A stretch of 64,000 nucleotides of DNA from Bin16 sp965206315 (GTDB taxonomy: Bacteria; Chloroflexota; Dehalococcoidia; Lucifugimonadales; Australimonadaceae): positions 2,108,001-2,172,000 of the forward strand of contig OZ242210.1 in the NCBI GenBank assembly GCA_965206315.1, written 5' to 3'. Shown one piece after another: positions 47,999-56,905 of this stretch (its first letter is position 1; each line of letters starts with the position of its first letter). The position numbers and the translations under genes were made by a program. The notes under the pieces were generated by a model that worked only from the letters and a program-made list of their open reading frames with translations, did not search any database and was not told where the DNA came from.

Positions 47999-48427
47999 AT
48001 GTTGGTGGAGACATCTGAGCGGTTGGTTGCCAGAAGGCAGACTGTCAACGCCTTCTTCCTCTCCGTCCACACGCTTCTCCTCTCCGCCATCGGTTTCAAC
48101 TTTCAGTCCGCTTTCAGTTCGAGCGGATGGACGGGGTCTCTGGTAGCCGTCATCGGGCTGTGTATAGCGGGCATGCTTGTCGCGTATACGTGGCGTCGGA
48201 TGGTCTCTTCCTTCAGGCAGTTGAACGCTGGCAAGTTCGCGGTGATAGAGCAACTGGAGCGGCATCTACCGGCAGCTATGTTCACGGCAGAGTGGATAGC
48301 GTTAGGAGAAGGGCGGGACAGACGGAAGTACGTGCCCTTCACCGCAACTGAAGGCCGGCTGACCGTTGGGTTCGGCTTAGGCTACTTTGCCTTGGTGGCA
48401 GCAGGATTCGTCTTCGCCTTGGTCTGA
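47999..48427 (+). CDS. Two-TM membrane protein paired with TIR (RipA/SLATT-like)
   Basis: 142 aa from ATG 47999, but the frame is open 31 codons further up to the TIR stop. That part (QRLLFEQYRM) joins smoothly to LVETSERLVARRQTVNAFFL, so the gene probably starts upstream. Two helices (VHTLLLSAIGFNF and SLVAVIGLCIAGMLVAYTW) are followed by FRQLNAGKFAVIEQLERHLP and TAEWIALGEG, then a final hydrophobic segment (LGYFALVAAGFVFALV). The layout recalls RipA-type or SLATT membrane effectors. Coupled to the TIR gene, it is probably the effector of a defence pair. Confidence 0.6.
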   Translation: MLVETSERLVARRQTVNAFFLSVHTLLLSAIGFNFQSAFSSSGWTGSLVAVIGLCIAGMLVAYTWRRMVSSFRQLNAGKFAVIEQLERHLPAAMFTAEWIALGEGRDRRKYVPFTATEGRLTVGFGLGYFALVAAGFVFALV

Positions 48428-48456
48428 AGTAGCCCGTTGTTCGACCAAGGCCCCCC

Positions 48457-49785
48457 TTACCCCCGCGAGTCCTCGTCCATGAGCGCCGCGACCTGCCGAC
48501 CCATCCGCACGGAGTAGTTCGTGCCCCGGTCCTCCGGGTAGATCTGCGTCGTGTTCGCGAGGTACAGCCCCGGTATCGGCGTGCGGTGGTCAGGGATCCG
48601 CTCGGAGTAGCCCTGCGTCACGATGGGCTGCGCTGCGTCCACCTTGTGGTGGTGGTACTCGACCACCCACGACTCGTCGAACGCCGGGTTGATCTTCTGC
48701 AGGTGCGGCACGTACTCCCGGTACAGCTCCTCCGGCGTCATCTGGTAGAGCGGGTCGTCGCGCTCCAGATAGTTCGTCAGGTACGCGATATGGACGCCGC
48801 CGTAGTGCTCCGGGGGGATGAAGTTGGTGTGCTCGATGATGCCCAGGAACGGCAGCGAGCGGTCGCCCACGTACGTCCAGTAGTGCGGGCTGAGCGAGCG
48901 GTTCATCACGAGGATGACCAGCACCGCCGCGAGGTAGACCTTGTCGGTGAGCCTGCCGAGGTACTCTTCGGGAAGGTCCACCAGCCGGGGGAAGATGTAC
49001 GACGGCGTCGTCGAGAGCACCTGGTCGTACTCGCGGCGCTCCGGCTCTCCCCTGTCGACGCTCACCTCCAGCCCTCGCGCGCGCCCGTCCTCGACGATCA
49101 CGCGGCGCACGCCCGACGAGATGTGCACCTCGCCGCCCTGCTCTCGCACGCGCTCCCCGAGCACGTCGAATATCTCGCCGAACGAGCCGGTGGGGTAGGC
49201 GAGCTGCTCCTTGAACTTGCCCGTCAGTCCCTTGCCGCGCGACGCCGTGCGGAGCGCGAACTTGTTCCACAGCCACGCCATCGTGATCTGATCGTGGTAG
49301 CGCCCGAACTTGCCCCGCAGCATCGGCTCGAAGATGGCGTCGTACGCCCGGCTGCCCGCGTTCTTGCGCATCCACTCCGTCGCCGTCGTCTGTTCGAGCG
49401 ACGCCCACTCCTTGCGGCGCTGCAGCCCGAGCGTGACCAGGCCGAGGCGGATGCGGTCGGCGAACGGGATGGGGCGGAAGCGCAGCAGGTCGAAGGGGGA
49501 CGTGAACTTCCAGAGCCGCCCCTGCGCGTAGTAGCCCACGTTGGAGTCTATCCACTTCAGCCGGTGCGACAGCCCGAGCTCGCCCATGAGCTCGATCATC
49601 GCGGCGTCGCTGCGGAAGAGGTGATGGTAGCCGCGCTCCAGCGGAACGCCGTTGACCGGGAACGTGGACGCCTGACCGCCGAGGAACGGCGCGCCCTCGA
49701 ACACCTCCGCGTGGTGTCCCCGCAGTCCGAGTTCGTAGGCCGCCGCGAGTCCCGCCGCGCCTCCGCCGATGATGCCTGCTTTCAC
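48457..49785 (-). CDS. FAD-dependent amine/phytoene oxidoreductase-like protein
   Basis: 442 aa. The dinucleotide site AGIIGGGAAGLAAAYELGLRG begins at residue 3 and the C-terminal FAD block is GLYLANTTQIYPEDRG. GYHHLFRSDAAMIELM and TEWMRKNAGSRAYDAIFEPM place it with protoporphyrinogen/phytoene-type desaturases that act in polysaccharide or lipid clusters. Start GTG 49785 follows AAAGGAC and overlaps the stop of the flippase-like gene (GTGA), so the two are coupled. Confidence 0.85.
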   Translation of the reverse strand: MKAGIIGGGAAGLAAAYELGLRGHHAEVFEGAPFLGGQASTFPVNGVPLERGYHHLFRSDAAMIELMGELGLSHRLKWIDSNVGYYAQGRLWKFTSPFDLLRFRPIPFADRIRLGLVTLGLQRRKEWASLEQTTATEWMRKNAGSRAYDAIFEPMLRGKFGRYHDQITMAWLWNKFALRTASRGKGLTGKFKEQLAYPTGSFGEIFDVLGERVREQGGEVHISSGVRRVIVEDGRARGLEVSVDRGEPERREYDQVLSTTPSYIFPRLVDLPEEYLGRLTDKVYLAAVLVILVMNRSLSPHYWTYVGDRSLPFLGIIEHTNFIPPEHYGGVHIAYLTNYLERDDPLYQMTPEELYREYVPHLQKINPAFDESWVVEYHHHKVDAAQPIVTQGYSERIPDHRTPIPGLYLANTTQIYPEDRGTNYSVRMGRQVAALMDEDSRG

Positions 49786-50891
49786 GATCGTCCTTTCGCT
49801 GTCGATTCGGTGCGGTTCTGCAGCAGGTCGCCCAGGGAGATGCTGCGTACCGCCAGGTAGAGCAGCCCCACGGCGATGACGGGCAGCAGCAGGGCCGCGT
49901 GCAGCACGATGGCGTACGCCGACGCATGGACCGACCCCACGCCCAGCACAACGAGCGCCAGCGCCGCGAAGATCTCGAACGGGCCCACGCCTCCCTGCGA
50001 AAGTGGCACCGAGATGGCCAGGTTTGCAAGGGAGATGATGAGCAGCATGGAACCGGCCAGCAGCCACTGGCTGCCGAGGTGCGAGTCGAGGTCGAACCCC
50101 AGCGCGATGGAGTAGTACGTGACGCCTTCCGCGACCCACACAGGCACCGTCAGCACAGCCACCCGGGCAAGACGGCCGGGCCTGTGCAGCCCCTCGAAGC
50201 CGTCGATGAAGCGCCTGGCGAACGCGCTGATGAGCGCGCGGAAACGCACCGGTGCGGGCAGTCGCCGTGCGAGCCGGTTGCTCATGGCCAGGAACCTCTG
50301 CGGATGCAGCGCCGCCAGGACGATGACCGCGAACCCGCCGACGAATGGCACGACCATGACCGCCGCTGCCGCCCATACGGGGATGTCGACGGCGTCCCGT
50401 ACGCCCTCCGGCAGCCCGGAGAAGGGCAGGAAGAGGATGGCGGCGGACAGGAGCAGCAGCATGAGCAGGCCGTCGAACACCCGCTCGACGACGATCGTCG
50501 CCAGCGCCGTTGCGCCGCTGACCGGTTCACGGCGGGAGAGGTAGTAGCTGCGGACGAACTCGCCCGCCCGCAACGGGAGGAGGTTGTTCGCCATGTACCC
50601 GACGATGACCACCGGGTACAGGCGCGCCGTGGTGGTCTCGGCGAATGGACTGAGCAGGTACCGCCATCGGAACGCCCGGAGGTAGAACGATGCGAAATAG
50701 GCTACGAGGGCAGGGGCAAGCCACGCGTAGTTCGCTTCCGAGAGCGCATCCACCCACTTCCGATAGTCGCTGCGGACGAACAGCACGAAGAGCACCGCCA
50801 GGAACCCTGCGGTGGGGGCGAGACCAAGCAGGACGCGCGTCCTCCGCGACATAGCCGGCCTGCCTGTGCGCTCTGCGGGGGGAGGGCTCAT
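49782..50891 (-). CDS. Lysylphosphatidylglycerol synthase-TM / AglD-like flippase-family protein
   Basis: 369 aa with about 8 membrane helices. YMANNLLPLRAGEFVRSYYLSR and SQGGVGPFEIFAALAL are the conserved blocks of the UPF0104/LPG_synthase_TM family, whose members move lipid-linked sugars or aminoacyl lipids. The gene lacks the soluble transferase half. ATG 50891 overlaps the upstream stop (ATGA). With the PMT-like and DUF2298 proteins upstream it suggests a lipid-sugar export function. Confidence 0.82.
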   Translation of the reverse strand: MSPPPAERTGRPAMSRRTRVLLGLAPTAGFLAVLFVLFVRSDYRKWVDALSEANYAWLAPALVAYFASFYLRAFRWRYLLSPFAETTTARLYPVVIVGYMANNLLPLRAGEFVRSYYLSRREPVSGATALATIVVERVFDGLLMLLLLSAAILFLPFSGLPEGVRDAVDIPVWAAAAVMVVPFVGGFAVIVLAALHPQRFLAMSNRLARRLPAPVRFRALISAFARRFIDGFEGLHRPGRLARVAVLTVPVWVAEGVTYYSIALGFDLDSHLGSQWLLAGSMLLIISLANLAISVPLSQGGVGPFEIFAALALVVLGVGSVHASAYAIVLHAALLLPVIAVGLLYLAVRSISLGDLLQNRTESTAKGRS

Positions 50892-53308
50892 CCCGTCGCC
50901 GTGTCGTCGCGGTCCTGGACGTTCAGGAACGCGCCGCACCCCTGCGTGTGCTGTATGAGGTCGTTCCGCACGTAGATGGCGCCCCGTGCGTACTGCATCT
51001 CGGACCCGACCTCACGCTGCAACTGGTAGTCCACGACCAACTGCCAGCCCTCGCTGGAGGTCGCGCCGTTGAACACGTCGGCGGGCGTGAGGTTGTCGTA
51101 GGCGTAATTGGGGTACCACCAGAGCGTGTGCAGTTCGCCCAGTCGCGTGTAGTTCTCGAGGTGCTCTCTATTGGCGTCCTCCGACCAGATGCTCATCATC
51201 ACCAGGTGGTCGTCGGGCGGTTCGGTCACCGGGTCGGTGTTCAACGCCCGGTAGGTGACCCAGGGGTAGTCGCGCAGGTACCAGCGCCACTGCCACGCGA
51301 AGTTGTCGTGCTCGTCGGCGAGTATCCGCAGGTCCCCTCGTCCGAGTCCGGCGCTCGCTGCGAAGCGCTCGATGCACTCCACGGCGTAGGGCGTCTCCTG
51401 CCCGGTCTGCGAGTAGACGAGCAGCTCGCGCGGGCGTTCGAACCCTTCATAGGAGTAGCTTGCCCGGGCTGAGATGAACACCGTCATGAGCAATGCCGTG
51501 GTGAGGAAGCCCAGGGCCAGGAGCGCCAGTTGCGGCGAGATTCCCCTGAAGGGCGATGCGATCGCGTGCAGGACGCGCGCTATGCCGCGAAAGACTGCGC
51601 GGGGTATCGCCGTCACTGCTCCCTGGAGTGCTGCGCCCAGCCTGCGCCGCCGCTCGCCTCGGGCGGCTCGTCTTCGCTCAGCGCGGCTCTCCTGCAGTGG
51701 GAACAGCGGCGCGGTCGTTGCCTCTGGGGCTGAAACGAGCGGGGTGAGCGCTTCGGTCCGCCTGCCGGGGCGGAATGCTGAGATGAGCGCGATTGCGACG
51801 ATGCCGCCGCCGATTCCGGCGAGCAGGCCTTCCAACCGGATCGGCTCGTCGGCGAGTATCAGGCGCATCGCCAGGAACGGCACGACTGCGCCAAGCGCGA
51901 TGCTGCCGACGTAGGCAGTGGCGATGGTGGTTCTGGTGCGGCCTGACGTGGCGGCGTGTGCGGCCAGCATCCCGGCTACCCGGCCCGCGACGAATGCGCA
52001 GGGCACGGCGATCCCCGTCAGCAGCCAGGGCATGCGCTCGCCTGCGTACGAGTAGACGGCGAAGGAGAGCCACGCCCATCCCACTATCGCGATATCGAAC
52101 GTGTTCCGCCGCCGCGCCAGCAGGTAGACGCTGCCGATGAGCGTGGGGACGACGATGGCGAACTCGTACACCGAGAGGCCGATCATGTAGTAGTACCACG
52201 GCTGGTTCGCGCGCTCGACGCCCTGCTGGGCTATCCAGTAGCCCAGCGAGCCCCAGATGCCGGTGAAGAACCCCTGCCAGTTCGAGAAGAGGCTGGTGAA
52301 CAGCAGCAACCAGACGACGGCGAACGTTCCGAACAGCGCGGGCCATCGCCGCCTGTTCCACGTCATGCCGATCGTGACGGATATCGCTGTCAGTGCCAGG
52401 ACGATGAACCCTGCTATGTACTTCGCGCCGCCGACGGGTGCGCCGGTGGGTTCGTCGGCGCGAAAGAGCTCGCCGCTCTGCACCAGCGGGTGGTTGCCGT
52501 CCGGGTTCACCAGGATGAAGCCGAACGCGTCCTGCACCAGCCCCACGATGGGGCCCCACATCGGCAGGGTCAGCGTTGCCATCACGATGAGCAGGTCTGC
52601 CGCCGGGCCTGCCTGGGAGAGAGGGCGCAGGTTCCGCACCCACTGCACCAGTGCGGGCGCTGAGCGGGCCAGCAGGAGGAGCCCGAACATCCCCACAAGG
52701 AAGAACGCGCTCTCCTTCGATGCGAACGTCAGCGCCCAGAGCGCTGCCCACGCGAAGAGCATCCAGGGTCGCGGTCGCTCCATGTAGCGGAGCGCCACTG
52801 CCAGCAGCGCAACCGCCCAGACGGCCATGTAGATGTCGTTGCGCATGAAGCGGGCGAAATAGAGGACAGTGGGAGAGGCCAGCAGGAAGAGGGAGGCCGC
52901 GAGCGCCCCGTAACGCCCCAGCTCCTTGTGGAAGAGCCATGGCATCACCACGAGCGCGGCGCCGAACACGGCGGGCGCCAGCCGGGCGGCGAACTCGCCT
53001 GAGCCGATCGTCTTGTAGGTTGCCGCGCCGACGTGGTAGAGCAGCGGGCCGTGCGTCAGCGGGTTGTGGGCGTAGCCGCCGCCTTCGGCGTAGAGCCACG
53101 AGTACCAGGCGTGAAGGATCTCATCGTAGTGGAGCGCGCGTCCTCCCAGGTCCCAGAGCCGCGTTACGAGCGCAACGACCAGCAGTGCGAGTATCGCCCA
53201 TCCTTCCCAGGTCTGGGGTGGACGGATATTGGAGACGTGTCGGCGGGCCTGTGACGGCACTCTTCTGATGGCCCCGATGCTCGATCGGGCGCCTCGCACG
53301 GCTTGCAC
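50888..53308 (-). CDS. Agl23/TIGR03663-type PMT-like membrane glycosyltransferase
   Basis: 806 aa with about 12 helices and a long C-terminal soluble part. DLGGRALHYDEILHAWYSW has the catalytic-type acidic motif of GT-C enzymes in the first loop. AHNPLTHGPLLYHVG and ARFMRNDIYMAVWA are typical of TIGR03663. GT-C enzymes move sugars from polyprenyl phosphate across the membrane. Start GTG 53308 lies directly after the TAA of the DUF2298 gene. Its operon and the DPM-like gene at 10089 fit a surface-glycosylation pathway. Confidence 0.85.
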   Translation of the reverse strand: MQAVRGARSSIGAIRRVPSQARRHVSNIRPPQTWEGWAILALLVVALVTRLWDLGGRALHYDEILHAWYSWLYAEGGGYAHNPLTHGPLLYHVGAATYKTIGSGEFAARLAPAVFGAALVVMPWLFHKELGRYGALAASLFLLASPTVLYFARFMRNDIYMAVWAVALLAVALRYMERPRPWMLFAWAALWALTFASKESAFFLVGMFGLLLLARSAPALVQWVRNLRPLSQAGPAADLLIVMATLTLPMWGPIVGLVQDAFGFILVNPDGNHPLVQSGELFRADEPTGAPVGGAKYIAGFIVLALTAISVTIGMTWNRRRWPALFGTFAVVWLLLFTSLFSNWQGFFTGIWGSLGYWIAQQGVERANQPWYYYMIGLSVYEFAIVVPTLIGSVYLLARRRNTFDIAIVGWAWLSFAVYSYAGERMPWLLTGIAVPCAFVAGRVAGMLAAHAATSGRTRTTIATAYVGSIALGAVVPFLAMRLILADEPIRLEGLLAGIGGGIVAIALISAFRPGRRTEALTPLVSAPEATTAPLFPLQESRAERRRAARGERRRRLGAALQGAVTAIPRAVFRGIARVLHAIASPFRGISPQLALLALGFLTTALLMTVFISARASYSYEGFERPRELLVYSQTGQETPYAVECIERFAASAGLGRGDLRILADEHDNFAWQWRWYLRDYPWVTYRALNTDPVTEPPDDHLVMMSIWSEDANREHLENYTRLGELHTLWWYPNYAYDNLTPADVFNGATSSEGWQLVVDYQLQREVGSEMQYARGAIYVRNDLIQHTQGCGAFLNVQDRDDTATG

Positions 53309-56300
53309 TTACGCCGCTCCCTCTGCGTCGATGCGGTACACGGTGATGCCTCCGTCTGCAAACACGCTGGAACCCAGCGTTGAGAACTTCGGGATGCCCG
53401 ACTCACCGTAGATTGCGCGTTCTCTGGGTCCTACTACTACGTAGTCTACCCCGTACTTGTCGAGGAGCAGAGCGGCGGTCTGCGCCTGCTCCGTCTCGTA
53501 GATGGTGCGGACGTCCCGTTGGCGCTGCTCGAAATCGGCGCTTTCGTTGCTGCGCCATTGGCGCTCGTGCCACTCCCAACCGAGGATGGTGGGTCGCCCG
53601 GTGGCGGACGCTATCCGCGTGAGTTCAGGCTTCCAGTCGTTGCAGCCGTCCGGGTTCTCCGGGCACGGCACGAGGGAGCCTTCCAGCACGACGGCGTCGC
53701 CCGGCGTGTTCTCGCGAACCCACGCTATCGTGTTGTAGTCGGCTGGCGAATACACCTCCACGTACGCGGTCCCGTTGAGGGTGAACCTGTCCTGCTCCGT
53801 GATGCGTGTGGCCACCGCTGCCGCCGGATAGTAGGAGACTGCCACGAAGATGATCACGAGCAACCCCAGCCCCGCGTACCCGCTCACCCGGCCGATCGTC
53901 TGCCTCATGTTCCATCGCGTCGTGAAGAACCAGAGAGAGAAGCCGCCCACCACGGCGAGGAGCAGCCACGCCTGGTAGTACAGCTTGAAGATGGTGTTCA
54001 TCCGCCGCAGGTCTCCGCCGAAGATGTCCACCACGTGGAACAGCTCCGCTCCCATGACCAGCATTGCTGCGATAGCGAACAGGAACAGGCCGGGGACCGC
54101 AGGGTTCCACTCCGCCGAACGCTCGCGGTCGACTGAAAGGCGCATCGTCTCGCTGTCCCGGTGCGCCAGCGTCCACGCGCCGTACAGGGCAAGGCCCACG
54201 ATGATGGACAGCGGGATGACCGGTATGAGCCGGTCCACGGCGAGCAGTTCGCCTCCTATGCCCCGCTCGCCGTTCACGATGCCGTCCCACAGGATGCCCG
54301 CGATGATGGCGATGCTGCCGGCGATGAGCGTGACGCGCGGGTTGAAGGCGAAGAGCGCCTCGTCCGCGCGTGGCTGCTTGATGCCCATCTGGTGGAACCC
54401 GAAGAGCACCGCCGCGATGGCTACGATGGGGATGCCGTACAACGGCTGCATCCACAGCAGCACCGGCGAGAACGCTATCAGCATGGGGATACTGAAGCGC
54501 AGCAGGCTCCAGTTCCCGTGTCGGAAGACGTGCCGCATCGTCACGATGAAGAGGGGAACGGTCAGGACGCCCAGGACGCCCCATACCAGTACGAGGTGCG
54601 CAGGCCGGGTCATCACCTCCTGCACGGGAGTGATGCCCTTTGCCGAACTCTCGAAGTTGAACAGGAACGGGAATGCTGCCAGCAGAGAGCCCGCTACGAA
54701 CAGGGCCGTCGTAAGCAGGGCGCGCCCCAGGCGCCACCGCCCGGTGATCTTCTTCTCGTGCGTCCAAGTGTCCAGGACCCGGTTGAAGGTGTAGATACTG
54801 CCCTGTCCTCCGCCGGGCGCCCCGAGCACGACCGTGTCGTTACGTATGGCGACCGCACTGCCGAGCGCCGTGTCGACACTCGTGTCGTCTGCCGTCAGCT
54901 CGGCCTGGAAGCGCCAGCCGCGTGACGTCTCTTCGAAGACGAACGCGCAGCCTGCGTTCGGCGCGGGCCCCTTGCTGCCCGGCGCCCCCACGACGAGGTA
55001 GTAGTCCTGTAACGCAACTGCGGAGCCGAACGATTCCCGGGCGGAAGGAGCGGGGCATCCGAGTGTGGCCAGGGGCACCCAGCCGCGCTGCGCTTCGCTG
55101 AATATCGTTACAACCGCGTCGCCGCCTACGGCCAGGCGTCCGGCATCGAGCGAGATGCTCCTTCCGAACCGGTTCGTGTCGGTGAATGAGGGGTGTATCG
55201 CCGATGAGTGCGTCCACTCGCCGTTCGCTCGTTTGTAGACGTCCACCAGCCAGCCGTCGAAGCTCAGGATCCCGACTGCCAATAGGTCGTTCTCCAGCGC
55301 AACCTGGGTAGGCAGGCCGTCGTCCCCGGAAGGGTAGAGTCGTGCCGTAAGCGTCCAGTCCCGCTCTTCACCGGTATACACATAGACCGCTTCCAGTGAG
55401 GCGACCACGACCGTATCGCCGTATATCGCCACGGACTGACCGAACCCCACGACACCCTCTGCGTCCTCGGGTCTGAGCGTCGCGGCGTGCGTCCAGCGCT
55501 CATCGACGAATGCGTAGAGCTCGACGAGGCCCCCCAGGTTCGCCCTCGGGGCGCCGACGGCGATCATGTCTCCGTGCGCCGCCACCGACGCCCCGAAGTC
55601 CGAATCGATACCCAGGCCTCGCGCTTGTATCCCGTGGATGAGGCGCCACTTGTTGTCCTGCTTTGCATACAGCCACGCGGTGTTCACGTCCTCTTCCGCG
55701 CGCGGGCCGGCGGCGGTCCCGATGATGAGGAAACGGTCAGTGAATGCCAGCGAACGCCCGAACTGGATGCGCCGTTCGTTCCGTGCCGCGTTCAGCAGCA
55801 CCGCGCCTCCCACCAGCGTCAGACCCAGCGGCAGGTCCCAGAGGTTTATCGCGCCCAGTCCGCCGACGCTCACAGAGGTCACGAGGATGAGCGGGAAGTG
55901 CCGCCAGAGCATGTCGCGCTGGATGATCCCCGGCCGAAGGTACAGTTGGATGGCGACGCCTATGACCAGGAGAACGAACCCGATAGACATGACGTGCGGG
56001 TGCATGTCTCCAAGCAGGAAGCTGAACGCGGGGAACTCCGTTATCGCATTCGGTACCGCGCGCGAAACGCGCCACCACCACCAGAACTCTTCGGGGCGCC
56101 AGGAAGCGGACGCCTGAGCGTCCCTGTACCACTCTGCGTTGGGCGTTATCCACGCCCAGAAAGACGCGGTCCCCGCGTTGGAGGCCCACGCGAGTTCGAG
56201 AATGCCCAGAACGTTGCTCGCTATCAGCAGGAGGAAGACGGACGCGGCCCCTGCGGAGGCCCCTGCCACGAGCGACCCTCGCGAGAGCCGTACGAGGTTG

Positions 56301-56905
56301 AACGTCAGACCGAATGCCGCGACCGCTGCCATGGCGGCGTAGGTGGCGAGGCCGAGCGTGTAGGCGATGGGCGTTATCGTGTTCGTGAGCAACGCTACGG
56401 AGCCGATGAGCAGGTAGCCCAGGTAGTAGTAAGAGACCGGCTCGCCCGCGAACCATGCGTCCATGGGAGGGTAGTAGGGGCTGGCGACCGTGGAACTCAG
56501 GAACATGAGGTCCATCGGCTGCTCCGTGGTGGAGATGTCCGGGACCATCGCCCGGTACAGCGTCATGGCTGCGAACGCGAGGAGGAACACCCCCTCGGTC
56601 ATGAGCACGGTGGTCCGGTTGTTCCACAGGAACGCCCATATCTCACGCCGCCAGCGGCGGACCGCAAGCACCCCTATCGCAACGACGACTGCGAACGCTG
56701 CCAGCACGGACAGGTTTGAGACAGGGATGGTGCGGCTCATGCCGATGAGCCCCGCTACGAAGCCGACGCTCAGCAGCCCCAGCGGCTTGGAGAAGGCGTA
56801 ACCCCGGTCCGGCATGCGCGAGAACGCCCGGAAGGCGATGGGGAACGCGGCGAAGGAGAACGCCTCCAGCGTCAGGAACCACAGGGCTGCATCGAAGATG
56901 CCCAT
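53309..56905 (-). CDS. DUF2298 membrane protein with an inserted seven-repeat FG-GAP propeller
   Basis: 1198 aa. The ends are polytopic: YYPPMDAWFAGEPVSYYYLGY and the MHPHVMSIGF region are DUF2298 hallmarks, and the C-terminus has TIGR03662-like helices and a soluble end (GDAVVLEGSL, LDKYGVDYVVVGPRER). Between helices, residues about 385-715 form seven FG-GAP-like repeats (FGRSLAFTDRF, FGASVAAHGD, FGQSVAIYGD, QVALENDLLAV, FGRSISLDAG, FGSAVALQDY and LGSAVAIRND), each ending in an x-W-T/R strand. The insert has no membrane helices. ATG 56905 overlaps the ftsY stop (TGATG). Confidence 0.85.
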   Translation of the reverse strand: MGIFDAALWFLTLEAFSFAAFPIAFRAFSRMPDRGYAFSKPLGLLSVGFVAGLIGMSRTIPVSNLSVLAAFAVVVAIGVLAVRRWRREIWAFLWNNRTTVLMTEGVFLLAFAAMTLYRAMVPDISTTEQPMDLMFLSSTVASPYYPPMDAWFAGEPVSYYYLGYLLIGSVALLTNTITPIAYTLGLATYAAMAAVAAFGLTFNLVRLSRGSLVAGASAGAASVFLLLIASNVLGILELAWASNAGTASFWAWITPNAEWYRDAQASASWRPEEFWWWWRVSRAVPNAITEFPAFSFLLGDMHPHVMSIGFVLLVIGVAIQLYLRPGIIQRDMLWRHFPLILVTSVSVGGLGAINLWDLPLGLTLVGGAVLLNAARNERRIQFGRSLAFTDRFLIIGTAAGPRAEEDVNTAWLYAKQDNKWRLIHGIQARGLGIDSDFGASVAAHGDMIAVGAPRANLGGLVELYAFVDERWTHAATLRPEDAEGVVGFGQSVAIYGDTVVVASLEAVYVYTGEERDWTLTARLYPSGDDGLPTQVALENDLLAVGILSFDGWLVDVYKRANGEWTHSSAIHPSFTDTNRFGRSISLDAGRLAVGGDAVVTIFSEAQRGWVPLATLGCPAPSARESFGSAVALQDYYLVVGAPGSKGPAPNAGCAFVFEETSRGWRFQAELTADDTSVDTALGSAVAIRNDTVVLGAPGGGQGSIYTFNRVLDTWTHEKKITGRWRLGRALLTTALFVAGSLLAAFPFLFNFESSAKGITPVQEVMTRPAHLVLVWGVLGVLTVPLFIVTMRHVFRHGNWSLLRFSIPMLIAFSPVLLWMQPLYGIPIVAIAAVLFGFHQMGIKQPRADEALFAFNPRVTLIAGSIAIIAGILWDGIVNGERGIGGELLAVDRLIPVIPLSIIVGLALYGAWTLAHRDSETMRLSVDRERSAEWNPAVPGLFLFAIAAMLVMGAELFHVVDIFGGDLRRMNTIFKLYYQAWLLLAVVGGFSLWFFTTRWNMRQTIGRVSGYAGLGLLVIIFVAVSYYPAAAVATRITEQDRFTLNGTAYVEVYSPADYNTIAWVRENTPGDAVVLEGSLVPCPENPDGCNDWKPELTRIASATGRPTILGWEWHERQWRSNESADFEQRQRDVRTIYETEQAQTAALLLDKYGVDYVVVGPRERAIYGESGIPKFSTLGSSVFADGGITVYRIDAEGAA

